DNA from: Lentimicrobiaceae bacterium | Lineage (GTDB): Bacteria; Bacteroidota; Bacteroidia; Bacteroidales; JAGONC01 | Assembly: GCA_017993235.1 (NCBI GenBank) | Contig: JAGONC010000007.1 | Coordinates: 53,715-117,714, forward strand | DNA: 64,000 nt | Direction of reading: 5' to 3' | Shown here: one piece after another, positions 9,410 through 17,734 of the stretch | Position numbering within the stretch: the stretch's first letter is position 1 | How the letters are laid out: each line of letters starts with the position of its first letter | The notes under the pieces: generated by a model | Databases searched by the model: none | Told to the model about the DNA's origin: nothing | Seen by the model: the letters and a program-made list of their open reading frames with translations, nothing else | Program-made: the position numbers and the translations under genes

Positions 9410-9480
9410 AGGCAACAACCGGATTCGAACCGGTGTACGAGGTTTTGCAGACCTCTGCCTAGCCACTCGGCCATGTTGCC
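9410..9480 (-). tRNA. tRNA-Cys (anticodon GCA)
   Basis: On the minus strand the 71-base gene folds as a cloverleaf. The acceptor stem pairs GGCAACA with TGTTGCC. The anticodon stem GAGGT/ACCTC encloses the loop CTGCAAA with anticodon GCA. The T-loop contains GGTTCGAATCC, and the discriminator base is U, as expected for cysteine. CCA is not encoded. Its 3' end is a few bases from family 1 palindrome copy C. Confidence 0.95.
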
Positions 9481-9532
9481 GTGATGATGGGGCAAATATA
9501 CGATAAAAAATTCATTTGAACAATCATCACGG

Positions 9533-9719
9533 CAAAATCCAAATTCCGGGACCCAAAATCCAAACAAATTCCAAATCCCAATGTCCAAATCCCAAATAAA
9601 TCCCATGATCCAAAATCCAGGCATATCCCAGGAACAAAATTCCAAAACCTGACAATGTGCTGGAATTTGAAGTTTAGAATTTTTTTGGGATTTGGATTAT
9701 GGAAGTTGGAATTTATTTG
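9533..9719. repeat. AATTCC/AAATCC word repeat, family 2, copy 1
   Basis: A low-complexity, inverted-repeat stretch built from words such as CCAAATTCC, CCAAATCCC and their complements GGGATTTGG. The centre, with CCTGACAATGTGCTGGAA, recurs almost unchanged near 35620, which shows that the element is a dispersed family and not chance. It fills most of the gap between tRNA-Cys and folB and runs into the folB stop codon. Confidence 0.75.
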
Positions 9720-10063
9720 CGTAGCAATATACAGACTTTCTCCACTTTTCCACCTACCGGTGGATTGAGCTTGCAGACCCTAACTTCTGCTTTGATGATC
9801 TCCGGAAAATGAGTGCAAACCCGTACCAGGATCCTGCGTGCCACATGCTCCAGGAGCTTTGAACGGATTTTCATCTCTGCAGCAACCAGTCCGTAAACGG
9901 TCTGATAATTAACGGTCTTTGCAAGATCATCGTTCATTTCCGCTTCCTGCGTTTCGGTTTCTAAGTGGAGATCCACGGTGAAACGGGTGCCGATGAGTTG
10001 TTCTTCTTTCATGCAACCATGATGAGCGAAAAAATCCATTCCCTCCAGGGAGATCTTTGCCAT
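9713..10063 (-). CDS. folB: Dihydroneopterin aldolase
   Basis: This 116-residue enzyme matches FolB in length and motifs. It starts MAKISLEGMDFFAHHGCMKEE, where the Glu that anchors the pterin follows HHGC. NYQTVYGLV and LLEHVARRI follow, and the catalytic Lys lies in VCKLNPPVGG. It converts dihydroneopterin to 6-hydroxymethyl-dihydropterin and glycolaldehyde in folate synthesis in the cytoplasm. The gene stands alone, with a promoter box 21 bases before the ATG. Its stop codon is embedded in a family 2 repeat. Confidence 0.95.
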   Translation of the reverse strand: MAKISLEGMDFFAHHGCMKEEQLIGTRFTVDLHLETETQEAEMNDDLAKTVNYQTVYGLVAAEMKIRSKLLEHVARRILVRVCTHFPEIIKAEVRVCKLNPPVGGKVEKVCILLRK

Positions 10064-10083
10064 GATTTTTAGATTTAAGTGTA

Positions 10084-10091
10084 CAAAAGTA
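10084..10091 (-). promoter_or_regulatory. -7 box for folB
   Basis: Minus-strand TACTTTTG matches TAnnTTTG exactly and lies 21 bases before the folB ATG. Confidence 0.5.
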
Positions 10092-10103
10092 TCAGAAATT
10101 TAA

Positions 10104-10111
10104 TATTTTTG
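10104..10111 (+). promoter_or_regulatory. -7 box for the 153-residue secreted protein
   Basis: TATTTTTG matches TAnnTTTG exactly and is 44 bases upstream of the ATG at 10156. It is divergent from the folB box 12 bases away. Confidence 0.5.
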
Positions 10112-10155
10112 ATGCCCTTTAATGTTTTGTACGCATAATCTTAAAACTGAAAAGT

Positions 10156-10617
10156 ATGAAAAAATTTACATTGATTTTACTGGGTTTCTTTGCATATACC
10201 CTTGTTCACGCCCAGTCAAACGCTGAAGAAATCCAGATCATGCAGTCCCTGTTTGGCATGGAAAAGAAAGCACTCGTTGCCGAATTCATTCAGCTGGATA
10301 TTGCCGAGCATGGTGTGTTCTGGGCACTTTACGATCAATATGAAGCAGAAAGGAAAGACCTTGGGAAAAACAGGATCGATCTTATCAAGCAATATGCTGA
10401 ACATTATAATGACATGACGGATGAGCAGGCATCCAAACTCATAAGCCAGATGATCACCCAGAGAAAAGCGACCGACAAGCTGATGGAGGCCTATTACAAG
10501 AAGATCCTGAAAGCTACAGATCCGATCGTGGCCATGCAGTTCTACCAGATCGAAGGTTATATCCCGTCAGCTATCCGCATCTACATTCTCGGTGAAGTGC
10601 CGTTTGTCCAGAAGTAA
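10156..10617 (+). CDS. Secreted helical protein of unknown function
   Basis: This 153-residue protein has a clear signal peptide (MKKFTLILLGFFAYTLVHAQ). The mature part is predicted by eye to be almost entirely alpha-helical and rich in charged residues (YDQYEAERKDLGKNRIDLIK; KLMEAYYKKILK). This resembles the general look of small periplasmic Spy/CpxP-like proteins, but no diagnostic LTxxQ motif is evident, so that assignment is only a possibility. It has its own promoter box and no operon partner. Confidence 0.65.
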   Translation: MKKFTLILLGFFAYTLVHAQSNAEEIQIMQSLFGMEKKALVAEFIQLDIAEHGVFWALYDQYEAERKDLGKNRIDLIKQYAEHYNDMTDEQASKLISQMITQRKATDKLMEAYYKKILKATDPIVAMQFYQIEGYIPSAIRIYILGEVPFVQK

Positions 10618-10627
10618 AAAACTGGAT

Positions 10628-11221
10628 TCAGAAGGAATAAAATACAAATCCGAAATTAAATCCCAGATTCGACTGGGCATCAATATCCCCGGATTTTGCT
10701 GCCCAGTTGTACCGCGTGTTGAAGGTAAATCCTGAAACATCAGAAAACCAGTAAATAAAGCCGACTTCAGGATACAGAGCAAAGTGCCATTGATGATCCT
10801 CCAGGGTATATAATCCGAAATCAGTCTTTTTGTTGATGATAAAGGTACCGAGACCAGCTCCCAGGAAAGCCTCAAAATCGGAGTTGGAGTTGATATAATA
10901 CTTTGCCACGGCCATCAGCGGATATACATTCGTATAGCGCCACATGCGGCCTGTTAAGGTGAGCGTTCCATATTCATAGGTGTCACGTTCGTATTCCTTG
11001 TAAAAGCCGTTCCAGGAAAATTCGAGCCCGAGGGAAACATTGTCGTTCAGCCAGGCCCCGGCTTCGATTCCGAAGCCGCGGGGACTGGTCTTGTCGATAA
11101 AATCCTTGGTGTTACCCAGCGGGAGCGCAACGTTATAGGTAGTGATCACATATCCCTGGCCCATGGCAATGATCCCTGAGAAAAGTACCAGGCCCAGTAT
11201 GAAATATCTTAAATTTTTCAT
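10628..11221 (-). CDS. Small outer-membrane beta-barrel protein
   Basis: The 197-residue product has a signal peptide (MKNLRYFILGLVLFSGIIAM, then GQG). It then shows alternating aromatic/hydrophobic beta-strands (VSLGLEFSWNGFY, FALYPEVGFIYWF, FTFNTRYNW) and ends in a phenylalanine (FGFVFYSF), a typical outer-membrane insertion signal. This fits an 8-stranded OmpA/OmpW-size barrel. Function is not recognisable. It follows the DUF4136 lipoprotein gene by 47 bases on the same strand with no promoter box between, so the two may be cotranscribed. Confidence 0.75.
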   Translation of the reverse strand: MKNLRYFILGLVLFSGIIAMGQGYVITTYNVALPLGNTKDFIDKTSPRGFGIEAGAWLNDNVSLGLEFSWNGFYKEYERDTYEYGTLTLTGRMWRYTNVYPLMAVAKYYINSNSDFEAFLGAGLGTFIINKKTDFGLYTLEDHQWHFALYPEVGFIYWFSDVSGFTFNTRYNWAAKSGDIDAQSNLGFNFGFVFYSF

Positions 11222-11268
11222 AGGATGTCAATATTTTGTATTTCAATGTAAAAACAGTCCGTACCCGA

Positions 11269-11931
11269 TTATAAATAGTCAGATTGCTGGAATACCTGTT
11301 GAATACCGCGTTTAACCCTTTCACTGATGTTCGCCTGCCCTCCTTCAGCCAGGCCATTGATAGCTCCTATCCAGACAACAGGTATCTTCCCGGTTTCAGG
11401 GTCAATGTTGTTTGGATCCATCATCTGGATCAAAACCGTACCCGTGGTGTAACTGTACACTACCGGTGTACCCCATGGATACCAGGGATAATATCCTCCA
11501 TCCCAGTAAAAAGGCCAGTAGGGATAATAGCCCCAATAGTAATACCAGTAATCCCAGTAATACCCAACCCATGTTGAACTAAGGGCGGTAATGGTGATGT
11601 ACAGGTCAGGGTAGCCATTGATCGTATCGAAGGCACGCTCATATCCAATCCCTTCCAGCTGATCGGCAACTTCGTCCAGGATCAGCTGCTGTAATTTCGA
11701 GTCAATGGGTTCAGCATCTTCCGGATGCTCTGGATCATATACCGGCATGACGGTGTCGGGCATAATGTACGTACTCACTTTCGCAAAATCGAAGTTTTCA
11801 TCGTACTTGGAAGCAACAAGGTCCAGGTCCTCAATGTATTCAGGTCCTCCCGGGTAGCAGGAGAACAGCAAGAAGGGTAAACTTAGGACCCACAGCAATC
11901 CCCACTTCCTGAATTTGTTTTTTTGAATCAT
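11269..11931 (-). CDS. DUF4136-type lipoprotein
   Basis: The start is taken at the ATG at 11931, giving a 220-residue protein. It has a lipoprotein signal (WVLSLPFLLFSC) with the lipidated Cys at about residue 19. The early motif DLVASKYDENFDFAKVSTY and the later LILDEVADQLEGIGYER and DLYITITAL are typical of DUF4136 proteins. A Tyr/Trp-rich segment (about residues 130-160, WDYWYYYWGYYPYWPF) precedes a C-terminal beta region ending near ISERVKRGIQQVF. The family is widespread in Bacteroidota envelopes without an assigned function. A promoter box lies about 64 bases upstream. Confidence 0.8.
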   Translation of the reverse strand: MIQKNKFRKWGLLWVLSLPFLLFSCYPGGPEYIEDLDLVASKYDENFDFAKVSTYIMPDTVMPVYDPEHPEDAEPIDSKLQQLILDEVADQLEGIGYERAFDTINGYPDLYITITALSSTWVGYYWDYWYYYWGYYPYWPFYWDGGYYPWYPWGTPVVYSYTTGTVLIQMMDPNNIDPETGKIPVVWIGAINGLAEGGQANISERVKRGIQQVFQQSDYL

Positions 11932-11994
11932 GGTTGAAATTTTATGGTTAATTCGCTGCTCATTGTCAATGTAAAAATACCATTCTAAATTGAG

Positions 11995-12002
11995 CAAAAA
12001 TA
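11995..12002 (-). promoter_or_regulatory. -7 box for the DUF4136 lipoprotein
   Basis: Minus-strand TATTTTTG, an exact TAnnTTTG match, 64 bases before the ATG at 11931. Confidence 0.45.
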
Positions 12003-12055
12003 CGATAATAATTATATTTTGGATACAAAATTATATTCATTTATTAAATTTCTTT

Positions 12056-12063
12056 TACATTTG
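12056..12063 (+). promoter_or_regulatory. -7 box for the 214-residue barrel protein
   Basis: TACATTTG matches TAnnTTTG exactly, 30 bases before the ATG at 12093. It also shows that an upstream GTG at 12063 is not a start. Confidence 0.5.
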
Positions 12064-12092
12064 TGCTCATCAACCCCAAAGACATATTGTAC

Positions 12093-12737
12093 ATGAAAAA
12101 TCTCAGAATAGCTACGATCCTGATCGTATTGATCCTCACATCCTATTCGGGTATATTCGGACAGGGAAAACCCGTGCAACTATACGCTCTCGCCGGCTAC
12201 CAGTTTGGTGGGCGAATGGATTTCTATGAAGGTTCCTTAAAGATTAATGATCATGGGAACTGGGGACTGGGACTGGATGTCGAAACCCAACCCGGAATGA
12301 TGGTTGGCTTTTCCTATTCCCGGATGAACTCGAATGGTCATTTTCATTCGTATTATCCCATAACCTATCCTGACAAGGATATTGATCTGACCGTTGATTA
12401 TTTCCAGCTGGCCGTCAAAAGGGGAAGCAGCAAGGAAAACCTCGAGGGATACGGGCTTTTCTCCCTGGGAGCCACCTGGTTCAATGTACTGGATGAAAAC
12501 ATAGGGGATGGCTGGATGTTCTCTGTTGCACTGGGTGCAGGGTTGAACTATTTTATTACTGACCGTGTTGGGATCAAACTGCAGGGGCGGTTGCTGATGC
12601 CCATGTATTTCGCGGGGATGGGAATGTTTGTAGGTATAGGTACCGGCGGGGCTAGCACGGGCGTCAGTGCCAATGCGTGGGCTCCGATCGTACAGGGTGA
12701 CTTCAGCGGAGGTCTGGTCTTCAAAATCAAGGAATAA
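12093..12737 (+). CDS. Outer-membrane beta-barrel protein
   Basis: This 214-residue protein begins with a signal peptide (MKNLRIATILIVLILTSYSG, then IFGQG). The rest alternates short polar turns with amphipathic strands (MVGFSYSRMNSNG, YFQLAVKRGSS, VALGAGLNYFITDRVGIKLQ) and glycine-rich loops. This fits an outer-membrane barrel of 8-10 strands. It ends GDFSGGLVFKIKE. No specific family is recognised. The 80 bases after it hold a CTTCGTGCTTCTAATGG-type low-complexity stretch also common in environmental Bacteroidota intergenic DNA, and no gene. Confidence 0.72.
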   Translation: MKNLRIATILIVLILTSYSGIFGQGKPVQLYALAGYQFGGRMDFYEGSLKINDHGNWGLGLDVETQPGMMVGFSYSRMNSNGHFHSYYPITYPDKDIDLTVDYFQLAVKRGSSKENLEGYGLFSLGATWFNVLDENIGDGWMFSVALGAGLNYFITDRVGIKLQGRLLMPMYFAGMGMFVGIGTGGASTGVSANAWAPIVQGDFSGGLVFKIKE

Positions 12738-12842
12738 AGCTTCTTCTCCCTGGCTGTATCCTTAGCCCTTCGTGCTTCTAATGGATTCCCTTTGTGTGCC
12801 TGTGTGGTTAAATTAAAATGACCACAGGAATCCAATTTTTTT

Positions 12843-12850
12843 TATTTTTG
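12843..12850 (+). promoter_or_regulatory. -7 box for the TonB-dependent receptor/adenylate cyclase pair
   Basis: TATTTTTG matches TAnnTTTG exactly and lies 18 bases before the ATG at 12869. Confidence 0.5.
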
Positions 12851-12868
12851 TCAGAAGGTCCATTTCAG

Positions 12869-15124
12869 ATGAGAACCATTACATCTGTTCTTCTCATTGT
12901 CTTCCTGGGATCGTTCTCCGACGTTTCCTTCGCCCAACAGGTTGAAGCAGACCGTCTGTTCAACCTGAATGCAAAAGACCTTCGTACGGACAGTATCCGT
13001 CCGGAAATAAAAGTGGTTTCTGCCAGCCGGTCAGAAAAATTCATCCGTGAACTGCCCGTTACTGTATATGTGATCGAAGGGGAGGAGATATGCCGTAACG
13101 GATATTCGACGCTTGCCGACGTACTCCGGTCCATACCCGGGATCAAGGTATCCCAGCCCGGCAGCGCCATCGAGGGGGAGATGTTCGTCATCCGCGGCCT
13201 GTTCGGGAATTATTATACAAAGATTCTGGTTGACAACATACCTGTTCAGCCGTCGGTTGTGAGCGGCATGCCCATCGCGGCTCAGCTGCCGGTCCGGCAG
13301 GCCGAACGCATCGAGATCATTATCGGGCCGGCCTCTTCCGTTTATGGTGCAGACGCTATGACCGGGGTGATCAACATTGTGACACGGTCGTCGGAACGTC
13401 CCGTTCATGCAGAAGCAGAGATCACCCTGGGTAGCCCGCGATACTATTCGCTCAATGCTTTTATCAGCGGTAAGGCAGGAAAGGCCAGGAATACGATAAA
13501 ATATTCCTTTTACGGGAACGCCACCCGCCAGGGAGATATGAATGTAAAGTATGACATTGCAGGCCTTTACAATCCATCTCTTTATGACTCAACATACCAG
13601 TTTCTTCAATATCCCCGCTACCGTGGTGACTCCACCCACCCGGAAATGAATGACCTGCCTCAGGAAAGCAACCTGCTGGGGATCAGGCTGGAATACAGGG
13701 GTGTAAATGCCGGATTTGACATCATGCAGAGAAAGACACATTCTTCCATCGGCCATAACACCGCCAGGTATTCCTACGCGGATCCCTCTGCCTTCTGGGG
13801 CGAAACAATGAACAGGGCCTTTGTCGAGTATACCCACTCCTGGGAAAAAGTCATCTCCGGCACACAGCTCTCCTATCTACGCTACCGGCTCGATAACCAG
13901 TCGTCCTTTACCATGACGGCTGATCAGAGCCTGTCGGGTAAAGCTTTTAAATATGCAGCCTCCGACGATCTTTCCCTGGATCAGCAGGTGACCTGGCAGC
14001 CCAATCAAAAACTGGAACTAACCGGAGGCATTTCCTTCCAGTACTCGGGAAATCTGCCCAAGACCAATGACCTGCCGGAGCCTTTTGCAACGGAAGACTA
14101 TCCTTCTTTTTCTGAAAAGAGTATACGCCAGGGCATACTGGGGGATTTTGGATTCAATCCCCTGGTATTTTCCAACACGGGAGCCTTTCTCCAGGTGTTT
14201 TATAAAACCGGGAAGCTGACCGCTCTGGTCAGTGACCGCTATGATTACCACTCCCTCTACGGTGGAAGCAATAATCCCCGCATCTCGTTCCTATATTCGA
14301 TCAACGACAACATATCGGTGAGGGTGCTGTACGGCCAGGGTCTTCGCGTACCATCCTCCTGCTACACCTATAATTCCCTTGCTTTTCCCCAGGATAGCGG
14401 CTTTTTCTATCAGATCGTGCCCAACCCGGATCTGAAGCCGGAAAAGCTTCATACAGCAGAGATCGGATACCGGTACCAGCCAAATGCCCGTTTTTCGCTC
14501 GACCTGGTCGCTTATTATCAGAAAATGCACGATTATATTTCACTTTCGGTCATGCCTCTCGATCCGGTTGAGTACCCCGACGCTGTCAACCCCCTGGGTC
14601 TGTCAACTTCCTACATGAATGACGAGGATTCAGAATTCTGGCTTACCGGATTACAAGCTGATCTTGGTCTTAAAAAGATCGTTCCTTCCATCGACCTGTC
14701 GGTGGACCTCTCCCTGAGTGCATCCAAAGGAAAGGAGATCCTACCCAACGACCTTGGAACACTCGATGATGTCAGGTCGTTTCCACGCTTTTTGGCACAG
14801 CTGAATATTGCATTCAGCCCGTTGAACCGGATAGACCTGATCATCAATAATACCTACTCCAGTAAAAGTGCAAAACGGTTTTTTCCTCTGGAACCCGAAG
14901 TGATGGAACAATTCGGATTACCGGTTTATGTGGAGGGGTATTATGTACTGGATATTATTGCACGGGTTGATATTTCCAGGCAATTACAAGCGTATGTCAG
15001 CCTATATAACCTGACGAATTCAGAATACGGCGGCATGGATGCCTACGGGTATCCGTCCGATCTGATCTATAATCCGCAATATGGAAGGAATTTCCGGTTC
15101 GGACTGAGTTTTAAGCTGAATTGA
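12869..15124 (+). CDS. TonB-dependent outer-membrane receptor
   Basis: The 751-residue protein has a signal peptide (MRTITSVLLIVFLGSFSDVS, cleavage near FAQQ). A TonB-box-like segment (IKVVSASR) and a plug domain at about residues 55-180 follow, with TLADVLRSIPGIKV, FVIRGLFGNYYTKILVDN, RIEIIIGPASSVYGADAMTG and VINIVTR. The remainder is a 22-strand-type barrel ending FRFGLSFKLN. It lacks the N-terminal carboxypeptidase-like domain and the SusD partner of glycan receptors, so it more likely takes up a chelate, vitamin or small molecule; the ligand is not predictable. Its TGA overlaps the cyclase start as TGATG. Confidence 0.92.
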   Translation: MRTITSVLLIVFLGSFSDVSFAQQVEADRLFNLNAKDLRTDSIRPEIKVVSASRSEKFIRELPVTVYVIEGEEICRNGYSTLADVLRSIPGIKVSQPGSAIEGEMFVIRGLFGNYYTKILVDNIPVQPSVVSGMPIAAQLPVRQAERIEIIIGPASSVYGADAMTGVINIVTRSSERPVHAEAEITLGSPRYYSLNAFISGKAGKARNTIKYSFYGNATRQGDMNVKYDIAGLYNPSLYDSTYQFLQYPRYRGDSTHPEMNDLPQESNLLGIRLEYRGVNAGFDIMQRKTHSSIGHNTARYSYADPSAFWGETMNRAFVEYTHSWEKVISGTQLSYLRYRLDNQSSFTMTADQSLSGKAFKYAASDDLSLDQQVTWQPNQKLELTGGISFQYSGNLPKTNDLPEPFATEDYPSFSEKSIRQGILGDFGFNPLVFSNTGAFLQVFYKTGKLTALVSDRYDYHSLYGGSNNPRISFLYSINDNISVRVLYGQGLRVPSSCYTYNSLAFPQDSGFFYQIVPNPDLKPEKLHTAEIGYRYQPNARFSLDLVAYYQKMHDYISLSVMPLDPVEYPDAVNPLGLSTSYMNDEDSEFWLTGLQADLGLKKIVPSIDLSVDLSLSASKGKEILPNDLGTLDDVRSFPRFLAQLNIAFSPLNRIDLIINNTYSSKSAKRFFPLEPEVMEQFGLPVYVEGYYVLDIIARVDISRQLQAYVSLYNLTNSEYGGMDAYGYPSDLIYNPQYGRNFRFGLSFKLN

Positions 15125-17601
15125 TGACTACTTCAGGATCCATCATCAGAATGATTGCTGTCCTGGTCATCCTGGCTCAGGGAAATATCATGATAAAAGC
15201 TCAGGGTATTTTCTCGCTTTCGCCGGATAATACAGTCCACCCTGCTGTCGATACTACATGGATACAGTATTGGATACAGAAAGCATCCGATCGTCTGGCC
15301 CTTCAGGCTTACGACAGTGCTGAGCTTTTTGCCACCCGCGCCCTCGACCTTTCCCGTCAGACCTTTTACCGGCCGGGGAAGGCTGCCTCCCTGTTCATCC
15401 TGGGGCAATGTGCACTGGCTGAAAATCAATACATTGTATCGGTTCGGCACTATTTCGGAGCGCTCAATGAATTCGAGATGCTGAATGACACCAATGGCAT
15501 GGCCATAACCAACTTTCAGATCGGGAAGATCTACAGCACAGCAGAACTGCACGCCAAGGCCATTGAGTATTTTACTGTTGCAGAGCGACTATCTGCAGCA
15601 GGGACGCATGGCATTCATCAGCCAGAACTCCTGGAAGCAAAGGCAAACAGTTACTTTGTACTGGGACAGTATGATAAGGCTTCAGATGCTTACCATGACC
15701 TGAGGATCCTTTTGAACGATAAGAAGGATGATGATCGGCTGACGGTAATGACCAACCGGCTGATCCTGTGTTACCTTTACCAGGGAAGGTACGATGCAGC
15801 TCTTACGGCGAACAGAGAACTCCTGGATTTTTTCAGGGCAGTGGGGAATCGCAGGCAGGAAATGCTTGCCCTGAACAACGAAGGTTACATCTTTCAGAAG
15901 ACAGGTAAGTATAAAGAAGCACTGTTCTCATTTGATGAATCCCTCCGGCTTCAACATTCGCTCTATCCGGACCAGCCGGAAAACACGGTCATTTTACTGA
16001 ACAAAGCCATACTCCATCAAAATCTCGGCGATTATCCATCGTCGGTCCGGACATTGCTGGATGCCCTCCGGATCACAGAAAGAGAAGGGGATGAGGCTGA
16101 GACGGCCCTGCTGTATCACATCCTTGCGAACATTTATTTTCTGGATCAGGATCTCTACAACGCCGGTGTCTGCAACAGCAAAGCACAGGCACTGGCTCTG
16201 GAGAACCAGGATCAGCCATTGCTGTCGGATATTTACCTTCTCGGATCCAAAATTGACGAGGTCCTTTACAATTTCGAACGTTCCTTTGCGTATTACCGGA
16301 AGCACCTTGACATCCGGGATTCGCTGGCTCGGGCAGAAGAACGAAAGCAGGCAGAGCTGGTCCAGCAGCGCTATATCGTGGAAAGGGCAGAGAAGGAGAT
16401 CAGCCAGCTGCTCAGCGGACAGGAGATCAGCGACCTGGAACTGATCCAGCTGCGGCTGGAATCAAGATCAAAACAGCAGCAGCTGGAGATCTACCGGAAA
16501 AATGATTCCCTGCAGAGGACCATCATTCAGAACCAGCAACTGGAAAGGGATAAAGCGTTGCAGGAGCTTCTGCTGGCGGAGGAGCGGCTGGCCGCTGAGC
16601 GAAAGGACAGGGAGATTGTGGACCTGAGGCAGCGGGAGGAAATCCAGTCGCTTGAGCTTCGCCAGAAAGAGCTTGAGCAGCAGCAGGATCAGCAGGAGAT
16701 CGCATTGCTGACCAGGGATAAGGAACTGGGTGAGCTGGCCCTCAGCAAAGCCAGGGCAAGGAATTTTTTCATGCTGGGGATCTCACTGCTGGTACTGGCC
16801 ATCCTGTATGCAGTGTACCACGGGCTTCGGTTTGCACGGAAAGCCAATCGCCAGCTGGCCCGGCAAAACGTTGAGATCAACCGGCAGAAAGAGGAGATCA
16901 ACCAGAACCTGATCGTCATCGATGAGGAAAGAAGAAAATCGGATGCCCTGCTGCTGAACATCCTTCCGGAAGAAACGGCCAGCGAGTTAAAGGAGACCGG
17001 GCAATCCATTCCCAAACATTACGAAATGGTGACGATCCTGTTCACCGATTTCGTAGGTTTCACCTTTGTCGCCGAACGTATGTCGCCCCGGGAGCTGATC
17101 ACGGAACTGAACCATTGTTTTTTGGAATTTGACCGGATCATCGAGCGGCACGGGGTGGAAAAGATCAAGACGATTGGTGATTCGTACATGTGCGCTGGGG
17201 GTATTCCTGTTGCCAACCGCACTAATCCTGTGGATGTGGTGTCGGCTGCGCTGGAGATCCGTGATTTTGTTACCCGTACAAGACAGGAACGGCTCGATGC
17301 CGGCCGGGATTACTGGGAAGTGCGCATCGGGGTGAACACAGGCCCTGTGATGGCCGGCGTGGTGGGGAAGAATAAATTCGCCTATGATATCTGGGGCGAT
17401 GCCGTCAACACTGCCAGCCGCATGGAATCCAGCGGCAAGTCGGGAATGGTTAATGTTTCCGGAAATACTTTTAAACTCATCAAGGAGCAATTCCACTGCA
17501 CCTACCGCGGCAAGGTCCAGGCGAAGAACAAGGGAGAGGTGGATATGTACTTTGTGGAGGAGAGGAGAGAGGAGAAAGGAGAGAGGAGAGACGAGAAATA
17601 A
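15124..17601 (+). CDS. Membrane TPR protein with C-terminal class III adenylate cyclase domain
   Basis: This 825-residue protein has an N-terminal export signal or anchor, tetratricopeptide repeats (about residues 40-420), a long coiled coil (about 430-545), one transmembrane helix (about 547-567) and a cytoplasmic nucleotidyl cyclase domain. The metal-binding aspartates are Asp642 in LFTDFVGF and Asp686 in IGDSYMC. Lys682 and Asp755 (AYDIWGDAVNTASR) form the adenine-selecting pair, so cAMP is the expected product. The periplasmic TPR part is probably the sensor. The start ATG overlaps the receptor stop, implying translational coupling. The last 14 residues (EERREEKGERRDEK) are encoded by the left arm of a polypurine palindrome. 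Confidence 0.9.
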   Translation: MTTSGSIIRMIAVLVILAQGNIMIKAQGIFSLSPDNTVHPAVDTTWIQYWIQKASDRLALQAYDSAELFATRALDLSRQTFYRPGKAASLFILGQCALAENQYIVSVRHYFGALNEFEMLNDTNGMAITNFQIGKIYSTAELHAKAIEYFTVAERLSAAGTHGIHQPELLEAKANSYFVLGQYDKASDAYHDLRILLNDKKDDDRLTVMTNRLILCYLYQGRYDAALTANRELLDFFRAVGNRRQEMLALNNEGYIFQKTGKYKEALFSFDESLRLQHSLYPDQPENTVILLNKAILHQNLGDYPSSVRTLLDALRITEREGDEAETALLYHILANIYFLDQDLYNAGVCNSKAQALALENQDQPLLSDIYLLGSKIDEVLYNFERSFAYYRKHLDIRDSLARAEERKQAELVQQRYIVERAEKEISQLLSGQEISDLELIQLRLESRSKQQQLEIYRKNDSLQRTIIQNQQLERDKALQELLLAEERLAAERKDREIVDLRQREEIQSLELRQKELEQQQDQQEIALLTRDKELGELALSKARARNFFMLGISLLVLAILYAVYHGLRFARKANRQLARQNVEINRQKEEINQNLIVIDEERRKSDALLLNILPEETASELKETGQSIPKHYEMVTILFTDFVGFTFVAERMSPRELITELNHCFLEFDRIIERHGVEKIKTIGDSYMCAGGIPVANRTNPVDVVSAALEIRDFVTRTRQERLDAGRDYWEVRIGVNTGPVMAGVVGKNKFAYDIWGDAVNTASRMESSGKSGMVNVSGNTFKLIKEQFHCTYRGKVQAKNKGEVDMYFVEERREEKGERRDEK

Positions 17602-17640
17602 TTTCTCCTTTCTCCTTTCTCCTCTCTCCTCTCTCCTCTC
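17557..17640. repeat. GAGGAGA/TCTCCTC palindrome overlapping the cyclase 3' end
   Basis: A polypurine left arm built of GAGGAGA and GGAGAAA words is mirrored, after the TAA stop, by TTTCTCCTTTCTCCT and CTCCTCTC words. The two arms could form a hairpin of about 35 base pairs. It may end cyclase transcription. Its left arm is translated into the charged tail of the cyclase. Confidence 0.75.
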
Positions 17641-17703
17641 AAATAAAAGTAGTATCACATGCTGATTATAAATTTTTAGAGCCCGTACTGACAGGTTCTT
17701 TCA

Positions 17704-17711
17704 TAAATTTG
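17704..17711 (+). promoter_or_regulatory. -7 box for the K+ channel gene
   Basis: TAAATTTG, an exact TAnnTTTG match, 23 bases before the ATG at 17735. Confidence 0.45.
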
Positions 17712-17734
17712 AACGTCGTTTAATTCCTTCCTGT

